Positions 20,904 through 33,000 of a stretch of DNA of 64,000 nt are shown here, piece after piece. The stretch comes from Aplidium turbinatum (lineage: Eukaryota > Chordata > Ascidiacea > Aplousobranchia > Polyclinidae): positions 55,412,477 to 55,476,476 of the forward strand of contig OU964918.1 in the NCBI GenBank assembly GCA_918807975.1, given 5' to 3'. The position numbers and the translations under genes are program-made. The first letter of the stretch is position 1, and each line of letters starts with the position of its first letter. The notes beneath the pieces are model-generated. The model worked only from the letters and a program-made list of their open reading frames with translations, made no database searches and had not been told where the DNA came from.

Positions 20904-21567
20904 TTGTGTGCTTTTGTGAATGCAAGTGCAAAATCGCCCATTACGTAATCACTAATTACAGAAACACTTTTAGTGGAAGAAAGTCGAGTTGCAACCGTGT
21001 TTATCTGTCTACTATTCTTTATTCACATTGCAAAAAAATTCTCCATTCTTGGAACAACAAGTGCATAAGTCAGACATAAATACAAACTTGCATAGACGAG
21101 ACGTTGACAAGTAAAAGTAGCCTACTCAACGTAGCCTAGGTTATTTCATCTATAAAAGAAACCCGTTGTGTCGAATAGCACGAAACGTGTGTTGCGAAAT
21201 GTTTGATGCCAGGCGTTGGAACTTCGATCAAAGCATTCTCCTGCAGTGTTCAAAATGGCGGCACTGACGCCTTGGGAGTTTCTCGTGTGAAGCAACGCTT
21301 TTAGACCTTGCTTTGAAGTACCTGGCGAAGGAAAGTTTACGTAAGTCAGCACCCTTATGATTGAATCACGTGATGCCGCCCCCCCCTCCGATTGTTCCTG
21401 GACCTGACGATGTTTAGTCCTCTCTCAGTTTTTTTTTCCTTTTAATTTTTCTCTTTTTTTTTTCGTTTTTTTTTTTTCCGTAAGGCGCGGCGTTTGTCGA
21501 ATAGTGATGGCGCGTGTCGAGTAACCTCGTCACCGAAAAAGGCAAAAATCGCAGCCCTGGTTGTGCA

Positions 21568-22905
21568 TTACAACAAATAGTTCAGAAGAGGTCATTGTTG
21601 AGTATATATAACTACATTTGCAGATGCTTACTGGTAGATGAGCGTTCAAGATAGAACTATTCTAGAATAGCATTCAAAACTAATCTTTTGAAATATTTTA
21701 CTTTGTTCTTGCATAATGCGTATTGTATTCTTTTGAATTATACACTTAAACGGAAAATACAGAATTTGTTGATTAGTGAAAACAAGTTGGTCATACCTGC
21801 GCTGACGCTAAATGTTCTACTTTTACAAGAAATTATGTTATTTTATGTATTTCATGATTATTGAATATCATACTGGTTAAGATACTTTTGCTTGCAAACT
21901 TATTTGTGTTTCAGTTCCTGGTATACTGTAGCAAGTTTGTTGCTAAATATATTGGCTGAAAAATTAATACAAACAGTTAGTGTGGTTATTTGTATGCAAT
22001 AATTCAAATTGAATCTAGTACGGTAGCTGGATAGAGAAATGACTTTTAATGAACTAGCCTACTTCATGATCACTGATGACTCATAATTTCACTGTTTATA
22101 ACTCTGCATCATCAATTGCAGTGATGAGAATGATGAGATGCACAGTGTGCCATTGTCTGCAGTGAAAACAGATTATATATATATATATAATATATAATAC
22201 TTTACAATGTTTTTGTATAATTGTTGTAGTGTTATACAAACATCTCAAATTATGATCTTCCTTTGTCACTCATATTGAAATCAAAGATCTCTAATTTGAT
22301 AAATGTTTTCTTTTTTCTTAGATTTAAATTTTAATCCATGTATATTATTATATAGTGTATACATCGTTTTTTTTTAAATTTTATGTTGGCTATGTGTTGG
22401 GTTGGTGCAATAGGTTGTTCAAGATTTGGCATGGTAATTGTTGCGATGTTTTTGTGTGAGTTGTTGGAGGTATATACAATTATTATCAGATGTAGGATTT
22501 CTCAAATGTTTTGCTGGCATATTTTCCAATTTTCACCTGTATGATATATACAATTTTAATATCAGCTAAAAAAGCCATCACCTTTCTTTTAAAGCATGTC
22601 AAACATTTAGTAAGGTAACTTGCTTTGTCAGATGTTCAATGTTAATTGTTCATCAGATGTTTAGTAAAAATGTAGTTCAAAGTTTTATCATATACATATT
22701 GTAACACAATAAGAGATATCCATTATCCTGCCACAATCATTTATTCATTGTTTGTATAACTATATAATAATGTATATATATGTACAACTTTGTTAATTTC
22801 ATGAAAAACATAGATATTTTAAGTGATTTTTACTGCAAAAAAATGGAAATTGGTTCACTATGTTTTGCCTGAATTTATTTTATTGCCCTTTGAATGTGTT
22901 AGTCC
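21568..22905. other. Anonymous AT-rich intergenic DNA
   Basis: No gene seen. It contains TA microsatellites near 22166-22197 and the hammerhead relic at 22108-22163. Confidence 0.4.
22108..22163 (+). ncRNA. Decayed family B hammerhead motif
   Basis: It resembles 8155-8203: TTGCAGTGATGAG in place of the stem I and core segment, then CACAGTGTGCCATTGTCTGC in place of stem III and the cleavage site, and a TA microsatellite afterwards. The first core base and the GAAA segment are changed, so it is unlikely to cleave. Confidence 0.5.
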
Positions 22906-23071
22906 AGTGTTTCTCGACCTTTTTTGGCCCAACGCCCCCTTCATGAACTGGCAAAATTTTACCGTCCCCCAACAAAAATGATTAATTATGAAAAGCGAAA
23001 ATAAAACAAAAAGTGCTATTAATACTACAAAAAGTGCTCTATGCCAAGCAAAAAGCCAAGCAGAGCAAATT

Positions 23072-23262
23072 ACATCAAATATAGGCTAGTTACCAGTCTC
23101 TAAAACCCTTACAGCCTGTTTTACCCTAAAAAGGGGAATATCAGAAGGTCCTTATTCAGATAGAATTCTATTTCTATTAGAATAAGGGCCTTTTGATGAT
23201 TCCCTTTTAGGGTGAAACAGGCTGTAAGGGTTTTAGAGACTAGTATATATTTGATGAAAAGC
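23072..23262. repeat. Palindromic element within the hAT
   Basis: Arms ATCAAATATAGGCTAGTTAC ... TCTCTAAAACCCTTACAGCC and their inverted complement meet near 23165. A half copy is recognisable at about 62215-62310. Confidence 0.65.
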
Positions 23263-23467
23263 AAATATATATTTGCGAGCATGAAAACAGTAGGCCTAGT
23301 GGCCCTTGGGTTTGGTGAGAAAGTGCCAGTTTCTCCACATCCGGTGTAAAACCAGTGAGAAACGTTCGAAGATCACCTCTTATGGATATGTCAAGTGGGT
23401 TAGTATGTAGCAGAACAACACAGCTGAATCCCTTTTCCACCAGGTATGAGGTAGGAAATGCTACCAC
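23240..23467 (-). pseudogene. hAT transposase C-terminal remnant
   Basis: Reading FPTSYLVEKGFSCVVLL then DISIRGDLRTFL and DVEKLALSHQ matches the dimerization tail of ZBED5-like hAT transposases (FP-SY--E-GFS----L, RGDLRL-L). The rest of the protein is absent. Confidence 0.75.
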
Positions 23468-24011
23468 GACGATACGAGCTCTTTGACGAAATCGTGACGC
23501 TGGGTTATAGATAGGTTAAACCAGAATGCACCCTAATAATCAAAACGCCCCCCTTAATCCGAAGTAATCATACCGCCCCCCTGAAAAACCAAAACGCCCC
23601 CCAGGGGGCGGTACCGCCCCCGTTGAGAACCACTGTTAGTCCAACAATTTTTATATGGGTCATTTTTTTGTTGCAAATGTTTTTTAAAGCATCATTTTCT
23701 GCCTTAAATTTCAGTGTGTACGTAAATTTTCTGCAGAAAACATCTTAGTGGCTAGTCACTACTGACTGTTATAGATGGGAACATCCACATTTCATGTTAA
23801 AATGCTATTGCCATATGCTGACCATTTTTGCCAAATTTGTCATAAATTCTTTGTTTAGTTCCATTTTGGGTTTACTAATACCTGTTGTGGGAACATAGGT
23901 ACCACAATTTTTATTTATGATGTAGCGTTGTTGTACTGAAAATTGTTTTGTCTGTTTCAGGAGTCTATATGTATGTTTACAAATGCATCTCTTGCTTAGC
24001 TACCTAGCATA

Positions 24012-27000
24012 ATGAAGTTTAGTGTTTTAAATGTGTATTTCATGACAATATGTGTCACGATATTTAATTTTCAAACACTCAATGGACAACTAGGTAAGTT
24101 GTAGTTTTTATTTTGTTGTTTCAAACTGTAATGTCAGCATAAATTGTTTGAATTAAATTCTGATTTGCAAGAAGGTGTGACACAATCCACACTCATACTC
24201 TTCACCAATTTTTTAAAGAAGCAGCAAACCACACAGTTGCAGCACCAATAGTGAACCATAGTGAACGGAGCACGTTTTTTGGTGCAGACAGTTTAGGGGC
24301 CCTCCAAATAGGTGCGCACACTGTGATGGCAGGATATTTATGTGTGGTGCCGGGTCATTTAGAAGCTATTTGGTGTGTCAAAATTATCAGAAATGCTGTA
24401 TTACGCGACAGTTCTTCCGGCTGTGTTACAAAGTGAATTTCACTTTGTAACATATTAGTGTGCACTGTGCAGTGCCGGACTATGCAAGTAGCTTACCTTC
24501 ATATCATTAATCACATCCAACCTGTTTCGAGCTATTGTTTTGATAGCAAGTAATGTTGGAAATGCTGTTTCACATTCGTAAGTTGTTGGAAATGAAATCA
24601 GTAGTTTTAGTGCCATCTTTGCGGTATCATGATAAGACATGATAAGACTGTGCCCTTTCAATCAAAAAGTCGCAACTCAACCCCAGAAGATAGGTTTTGC
24701 ATTCACTAAACCACAACAAACAGTTTTTAACTTAAGCAATCTTTCGAGGGAAGATTGCGAACATTAGTTCCAAACCGATTGTTGAAACTAGTTTTGAAGA
24801 TCCTGTTGGTTGGGAAATTAAAGGCAAATTTCATGAATGGAAACTTATAGTGGCTTTTCTCCAAGACTGGTAAAGCAGATTTCTATTAGGCCTATGTCAT
24901 CAGCAAAAAAGGCTGTCCACCGCTCAATCTGTAGTAATGAATAGCCTAGGACATGAAGAGGCGGCTGTCTGGCGCAAGAGAAAGAGACGATGGGGTTTGC
25001 AAGCTTGGATTTTACAACCACATCCAAAAGTTTGTTTAACAAAACTTACAGCTTTTTTTTCGAAAGTGCTTCGCGGCCCCAGGTTATTGCTTCGTGGACC
25101 CCTACATGACTGCGGACCCCACTTTGAGAACCACTGCGTTAGTAGACTGTCATCGTGTATCGATAGTAATTGTTTTGAATTGTCATAATTTTCTTTGCAG
25201 TTTTAACTCCATCTGATCTCAATGTAAGGCTCGGATATTTTGAATTGCTTGTGTCATCGGGCTCACTAAGTGGTACATCGGTAACGTGCGCTCTTAATGA
25301 GGCTATATCAGCAGGTAGTTATATTATTTATTACTTGTATGAGAGTGCCATATTTTGCTTTTGTGTAAATTTAATTTCTTATTTTTTTTTTGCTTGTTGC
25401 TTTAATATCAGGGCTGTAGAGTCGGGCAAAAAACATACGATTTCGAATCCTCGGTTTATAACTGGCCGACTCAGGCTTTAGTGTTACCTGATTTTTTTAG
25501 GGTTGCCAGATTTAAAATTTTTTTTTTTGTTTTTTCATTTTTGAAAACTTAATTTCACTTAATGTGTGATCGAAATTGAAACAGCGACTTTCACAAAAAC
25601 TGACAATGAACAAGAAACAATACTTTGAAAAAACGTTGCATACAAAAGTATTTTTATTCAATGTTTTGCATCAAGTCGGAGTCAGCCTTTTTAAAAGAAT
25701 CCAGACACGCCAAAATCCCCCCGACTTCACAGCCATGTTTAATATCAGCACACGCATATAAAGTCCGTGATTACTCAACTCTGATCATTAAATTGATATA
25801 TATATAAATTTCTTAACGTTTTACAACTCATAGTTCTGAATTATCGTATAATCCATCAAAACCATATCATGCATACTATACTTTTCACTGTTCTTTTTTT
25901 GTTTTCTAATGTGATGTGCTCATTTTTTTGCAGTTAACAAAGTGAATCGATTTATGCTAGTAATGTTGAGTTTTTTGTTGGAAACCAAAATGAGTTAGTT
26001 TGTGTGTATCACATCTTTTCACATCTTTGTCAATGTCCTTTGCAGCTAATGCGACCGCTATTGAAGCCAATCCACCTTGCCTTTTAAGTAAGTAGTGTAG
26101 TAGTGGCTAGTGAAGCATTTTCGTTTTTTTGCATGCACTGATATTTTCAGTCGTTCATTAAGGGGGCAGTTCTACTTAGAATCGCATTTTTCGTACTTGT
26201 CATAAATAACAATCTACAGACAAAAGTTCACCCACAAACCCCAACAAACCATATATTGCTGGAAAAAGGAGGAAACAAGCTATCCAAAAATATTTACTTT
26301 GCTAGGCTGGGGAAATCCATTAAGGGTTTATACCATTTTGAATTTGTACATAAAATCAACCGATTGTCTCCATTGCAGCCCTAAAAACTCGAAAATGGCT
26401 AGAGGTAGGGACTTCAAACTGCATGGTGATCTAGTAGGGTATCCTAGCCATAAATTGACTGAGGGGATTTCTTTTAACTCTTTTATTTTTTTAAATATAA
26501 AAAATTTCATAATTTCTATGCATCGAGAGCAAATTTGACTTCAAGATTTGGTAATAAAATATTTATTACTCTGAATATTGAAACAAAACTCAATCATTAT
26601 GTCCGTAAGGGCCTACTGTACATCTGTTAAAATTTTTAGCCAATTCTGACAAGTAGTTTTCTAGAAGAAACATTTTTAGTGCACAAAAACATGATTTTGA
26701 GTAAATCGCATTTGAAAAATAGAATTAGGTAAATTTATGCCTTTGACTTTAAATGTGATTTTCTTTCTTCTATGTCCATTCACAACAACTAAAATATACA
26801 TCATGAACAAAATATTTAGCTTATTCATTATTAGATTTTGTAAGGGAAAATACAAAACATCTTGCAAATAACATTCTCACAAAAATGCAAATTTTTATTC
26901 ACATTTTAAACTGAGGTGCGTTCAGAATACCTTCCGTTTGAAGCCTAATTAGGGCAAATAGGTAAAAACTGACTGCATATTCGGAATCTACGATAAATTT

Positions 27001-30000
27001 CCAATATATATCAATAAAATAAAATAAATTTGAATTTTTTTTCTAAGTAGAACTACCCCCTTAGGCCCAGTGTGTCCAAGCTGTGAATATGTTTATAATC
27101 CAGATTGTGCTTTTTAAGGAGTGATAACGATTTCCTGAATATTTTGGTCTTGTGGTTCATATTTAAATTTTTATTAAAGTTTATATAATTTATACTTTAG
27201 TTGTAACAAACTCTTAAATAGAGGGACAGATTGATGCGAGAGCAGCATATATACTTGTATTTTGCATGTGCTCTTAAAACGCTTTATCACTTTGGAAATT
27301 ATAGGCTATTCTTCATAATTAGTCTTGAAGTGGTGATAACTTGTTACCAAGATAACGTTTTTAAAAGCTTTGATTTTCTGTGAGTGATATATCATTATTT
27401 TGCTAATTATTAATGTAGCGCTGTTGTGTCTCAAAACACAATATCAATTTGTTAGTAGTTATAGCAGAGTACGGTCGGTTTTCAATTGTTCAGTCGTTTT
27501 TTTTTAATTGACATCAGTGATCGCATCGTTAGCAGCTTTAATGCTTACATATTGGAAAATCTTCATCTTTGGCTGTCGGCTTTGTGTACTTGCATACACT
27601 ACGAACCTTTGTTGTCTACTTGTTCACAAGTAGACATGACATATGTATGAAAAAAAATCCATTTATAATATCTTTTGAATTTCCAGATGTAATTCCTGTT
27701 TCTCCTGCATGGACCTACACAAATGACGCAAGAGTGAGGCTTTTGTTTGTTCTAAAATATGTATAACTACGTTATTAAGGTCACAAGACACTTACCGTAC
27801 GTTGTCAATATCGTTTTTTGTCAATTCCTGTATTTCAAAATAGTTTTCACTGATTTCTATATTCTTCCCGACAGCATTGTGTCGGCTTTTTTTTTAAACA
27901 TCATTCGCATGCATCTGTTTTAAATTTTTATCTGATGGATCGATATGTGCAATATTGTGAATAATTAAACAATATATATTTAAGACCCATCGGCGACTGG
28001 CGTGCGTCTTTAATTGTTTCGTGGTTGAAAAGCTTACGACGGTTTTGTTTGCAGGTGTTTAATGCCAGTTTAAAGGCTCCCACTGAGACTCGTTTGGTTC
28101 AGCTCCTTGTGATTTCCTGTTGTTCCGGCACGTCTTCTGCAACATCTCGTGTGTCCGTGGATGTTGCTCCCAATGTCATCACCAACTCCTCCACAACGGC
28201 AACTGGTTAGTACTTTACTTTGTATAGAAGAAATGGTAACAATTTCTTCTGATATAATCTAATGAGATGGATGCACACTCCACAGGTACTGTGTTATAGA
28301 AGAACTTACGAAACGTTCAAGCCTCGTTACCCGTGGTCCCAATCTACGCAAGTTAAATAGTGGGTTGAAGACTCTTTGAAGTGAGACGCTGAAAGAAACA
28401 TTCAATAGCTGTTTGAATCCTTTCGGTGGCATTTAGATAAACACTTTACGTTGCTGTTCTATGCCATTCATTGTCCAACAAATGCCATTATTAATCCCAT
28501 ATTTTTTCTTGCAGAAACGGTGTACCCAAACCCAGCATACGTCAACATCGCCCCCTGTCCTTGTAATCTGACTGACGGTCTGTGCGATATCAACTGCTGC
28601 TGTGATTCAGTGCGTTATCTAACAATTGTTGTCAACTTGTCTTGATCAGACTTCGACAACTCTGTCGTTTTCATATTTTCCACACAAAACAGTAAATTTA
28701 AAGCCACTCAATTATTGCATTACATGGATCGCTTAACTTCTGAAAACTAAAATTCAACGTAATTTACATTTTGTTGAATTCCGATTAGTTTATTTTCTAC
28801 CAAATTTAATTTTCACAGTTGAGCATGACAGCAAAGACCCACATCGTGGCTTAATGTATTTGCAAAGTATCTTAAAATTATAAATAGCTCCATTAAATAT
28901 TTTAAATTGAAGTAGTAGGCTACATGTGTAGCACTTCAAGTCTGCATTCATGATGACAGATGTTGTAGTTCATATTTAGAATGCTTTTGTTGGTCTTGAA
29001 ATTATTTGTTTTTCCAACGTTATAAAAGTGTGCAATAAAAAAATTATTCTACAAAGTATAGTAAGTGACCTGTAGCACCAGGTTCATTCGGTAGCAAGTA
29101 GTTGATTGTTGGTTTTGACATCACATGAGTTTGTTATCCGTAGAATTTGATCCAGGCACTGTTTGATATCAACAATAGCCTTTGAAAAAGACATTGAAGA
29201 TTTCTTAAAAACTTAAACCTTGCTGTTTCAAACTTAGGAATGTTCAACAAACGAGATAGCACTGTTCACCTGCTTACCCGGTACGTTTGGTGGTAACTTT
29301 ACAACCGATCCATTTGAAACATGTGGAAGTCTACGCTATATGATTCCCGACTGGCACCAGTTCTTGTGTTTTCAATATCTCAATACTCCGGCGCTTGGTT
29401 TGTTTTATGGAATTGATGTTAATGTTGCCAACACTGAACCTTTATTCAGGTTAGTTGTAGGATTATTGACCGTTTTAATATGAAATTTGTTGCATTTATT
29501 TAGGGGGTCTTGATTCTCAAACTGAGGAAGCTACTTACAAGCATAGTTCTGGCAGTTTCATATAATTTTAAAAGTTTTGAACCACTGATGTAGGGCAGTC
29601 ACCGACATCTACAACGTGAAGTGTTGTTGCCTGTAAATTATTCCATCCATAAACTGCCGTTGAATGAAGAATTGATTTTAATTTTTACAAACAGAACGGC
29701 AATTTATTGAACTGGATTGCACACTATTCATAAAATCATAAAACGCCAAGGCAATACTTCGCTTAATTCTGTACGTGTCCAACTTCCACACCAATTACTT
29801 TTGCATCAACACCAAGAGAAGATATATACAGTAGTAGCATCTGTGTTAGTTATTTGCAATGTTGCGATTATGCTTTAGTTTGCAATGCGGTAATGGCAGC
29901 TAAATTTAAACTACCAATGACTTTTTCTTTTTCTCAGCAGTCGAGTGTAGCAAGAATTGACAGCGATAGATATGCGTTTCGTCCATGGCTCATCAATATC

Positions 30001-33000
30001 GCATCATTAGTTCATGCCACATAGTTCTCAACCGCTGCTTTTGTCAATCAACTGAATCCTTACCTTTGTGGAAAAAAACCAAACTAACTGTCTCCAAGGA
30101 TATGCACTGTTGAGAAGGAGCGATACACTCGACTGCGGAGAAACACATGTTTTTGGAAAAGTCTTGATGGCTAGTGTGGAGGCTACACTGGTATGGTTAG
30201 CGAAACACAATGCTCGCTGTTCTATAGTGAGTAGTCAGGTAGTGCTGACGCCAGGAAGATCGCTCCTTCTCAACAGTGACTTTTTCTGTTATCCAGGTGT
30301 TTACATGATGTTATGTCGTTGAAACGCTGTAATGTCGTTGAAACCACCGACAGAGTGATTGAATTCATATCTCTGTTTAGTTTACGCCTATCTGAAAACC
30401 CCAACACTTTCACTTTTGCCGACGATACCGTGCCAGTTCAACTGTCTCCTGCTGTGTCGTACCAGAATGGTGATCCTGTTCAAATCCAATATACGCCTAA
30501 CGGAACTGATGTGGGATACTTGACTTTACCTCAGGTGACACTGTAAACAACTTTTTTATTTTAATATCGTTGTGAATATTCAAACGTCAAGGCTACCGGA
30601 ATAATCGCTGGAGTTTATTGGTCAACGATTTTGCCGCTGTTTTCAAACAGTGAAGCGTAGCTGAAATCGAATATACTTAAATCAGAGTGAAAGAAGTCAC
30701 ACAGTGGCAAATGTCAACAGAGATTTACTCTTTTTCGTATGAACTTTTTTCTTCTTTACCACTTCAAATGTCGAGGGGCTCTGCCTTTTACCACCCTTGT
30801 TTACATGTTTGGGCATGTGTTGAGCAGCCACTGAATTGATTCGTCATCCAATTTACACAGACCACACACAGCATTTGGCTCATAATACACAGCCCAATTG
30901 CACATGGTGAAGCATATGTGCAAGAAAGTGAGCTAACGCTTTCAAACTGCACTAAATTTGATACCCACTTCCACAACCACATGCGTTGTATATTTTGTAG
31001 TAACACGATTTTTGAAAGTTCTTTTTTTACAGGTGACCTTGTCTGGCCAATGCCTCCCCAGTGCGAACGTGGCTTTTCAGATCGATTCCAACGCGAATTG
31101 TGACGTCACCGTGACGTCATCGCTATGCGCAAACAACACCATTCTCGATGTGGGATATTACTTGACCAACACTATTGACGTCATAGGAGGACCTGTCGGG
31201 ATCATCCAACCAAATCCAGTAATCAATTTCTTTGAATTTTTTCGTTTTTCTGCCGCGTTTGTCAATTTGTTCATTAAAGTGAGCCGTATAGAAAAGGTTA
31301 TGTTTGCATGCGTGTTGACTCCAATTGAGAAGTATTCCACAAGATTTCGGCCAACCAACAGTCGTCCCAGTCATTTAGCGGATAGAGCTTTCTTTTATTA
31401 ACGTATGGTTCGTCAGCTCGTCATTTCATACTCGAAGGCCTGGAAGAGATGCAGTTGTTCTCTAATTAGTTATATATTCTACTTCATTATTTTGCCTGGA
31501 AGAGAGACTGAATTTTGTTCCTGTGCAAATATCATACGACTCCAAGTGACGTTTTGGAGCCAGGCTATAGTGTAACTTCACATGATGTCTGCACGAATTC
31601 CTATTGTTGGGTTGCATCATGGTGGGGATACTATGCTTGTCCGAGACATTACCTCGGGTTTCAATTTCCCTTTGCAGTTGTGCTGCCCGGTTGGAAGTTC
31701 TGTATTCAAAAACCGTCTGGTTCCATCCGAAAGGGATGTTTGGCTGAAGCGATTCAAAAAGCTGAGACTTTAAATTGTAATGTTGGTTGAACCAAAGTAG
31801 GCTGCTGCGTTGGAAGCTAACTGATCACGAGATGTCGTCAGCGCAAGTGTCCGACATGAACATTTAGTGCAGTACATGCGTTTAAGACAATTTGTTCAAA
31901 TCTGTTAGCTCAGTGGTTACGCGCCCGACTCGACTTCCAAGCAGCGCTATTTTGGCTCTCGAGGTGTGCGCTTGAGCAACGCATTTCAGGACTGCTCCCC
32001 ATTCAGCCGCATCTAGTGAATGGAATAATTTTTCAGCAACAACATTTTAACACCTAGCGGAAACTTCGTCAATCGCGGCAACCGGGCCTGCGTCAGTGGT
32101 TCAAAGCCTCTACAAGTATGCGAAACTGCCAGGATTAAGCTCTTAAAGAAGCTTTTCCAACTCGACAAAGATTCAATGCATCAAACCCATTTAGGTGTTC
32201 TTGGCATGAGTCGAAAGACAAGAGGTCATGAGTACAGTGTAACAGAGTAATCGCTAATCAGTTTCTTCCTCGTGGAGTTCTTGGGGTTCGTGACAACCAA
32301 ACGCATTTTATTCTCATCTTACACTTGCATTAAATTTTCTTTGCAGGTCACCTACTTCTGCGAGAATGCCTCTGATTTCGTTAAAACGAACCAAGGTCCT
32401 ACTCCGGCCGAAAGAAGCTTCTTTAACGATGGAACAACAGCACCAGGTTGTCAAACAAAGGTTTATTACGACAAAGCGGCAGCATGCAGCGAATAAAACA
32501 TAAACGAAACGTATTAAAAACTGAACAAGATGCGATATATTATTTAGTTAAAGTATCGGTACATATTTAACGAATGCAGTAAAAATCTCACTGATGGTAG
32601 GCGTGCTTGAGAAATTGGTTAAAATTCTGAAAGTTGAATAGGTAGGAAGTAATTCTAAAGTAACGAAAGTGCGAAAACAACAGAGCACAACACTAAAAAA
32701 TGCTCAAGTTGCGACAAAGCGACTTCTCAGTTGACTGGCAATGGCTCACTTTCTCTTTGTGTATGTTGAGGTTCGGCGATGGGAATGGTCATATTCTCGT
32801 GGTATGAATGGCAACCCTGCTCTTTCATTCTGAGCGTCTTCCATTTTCTTTTCGTAAACTCTTTTAGCGTTTCTGGTCATTCCCACCACCATGTTGCGAA
32901 CCTGTAGTAAATTTTATATCATATGTTTTGTCCAATGTAACCTGATCAATGTGAGACTAAGATGCAAGCTTCCAGCGTAGGCCTTTTTTTGTTTTATTCA

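Larger units (their letters stand above)
17748..21559. mobile_element. hAT element, 3.8 kb, with perfect 8-bp target duplication
   Basis: Ends CAGGGCTGCGATTTTTTC and AAAAATCGCAGCCCTG are inverted repeats. GTTGTGCA stands directly outside both ends (17740-17747 and 21560-21567). Another hAT (17884-19597) is inserted inside. Around 20030-20330 a degraded reading with VVFCKICKEF may be the remains of a BED-like zinc finger. No intact transposase remains. Two CTGCAG-centred hairpin elements lie inside. Confidence 0.85.
22906..23634. mobile_element. Non-autonomous hAT with 8-bp target duplication
   Basis: Ends AGTGTTTCTCGACC and GGTTGAGAACCACT, with GTTAGTCC directly outside both (22898-22905 and 23635-23642). 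It has a transposase remnant on the minus strand (23240-23467) and a palindrome inside (23072-23262). Confidence 0.85.
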
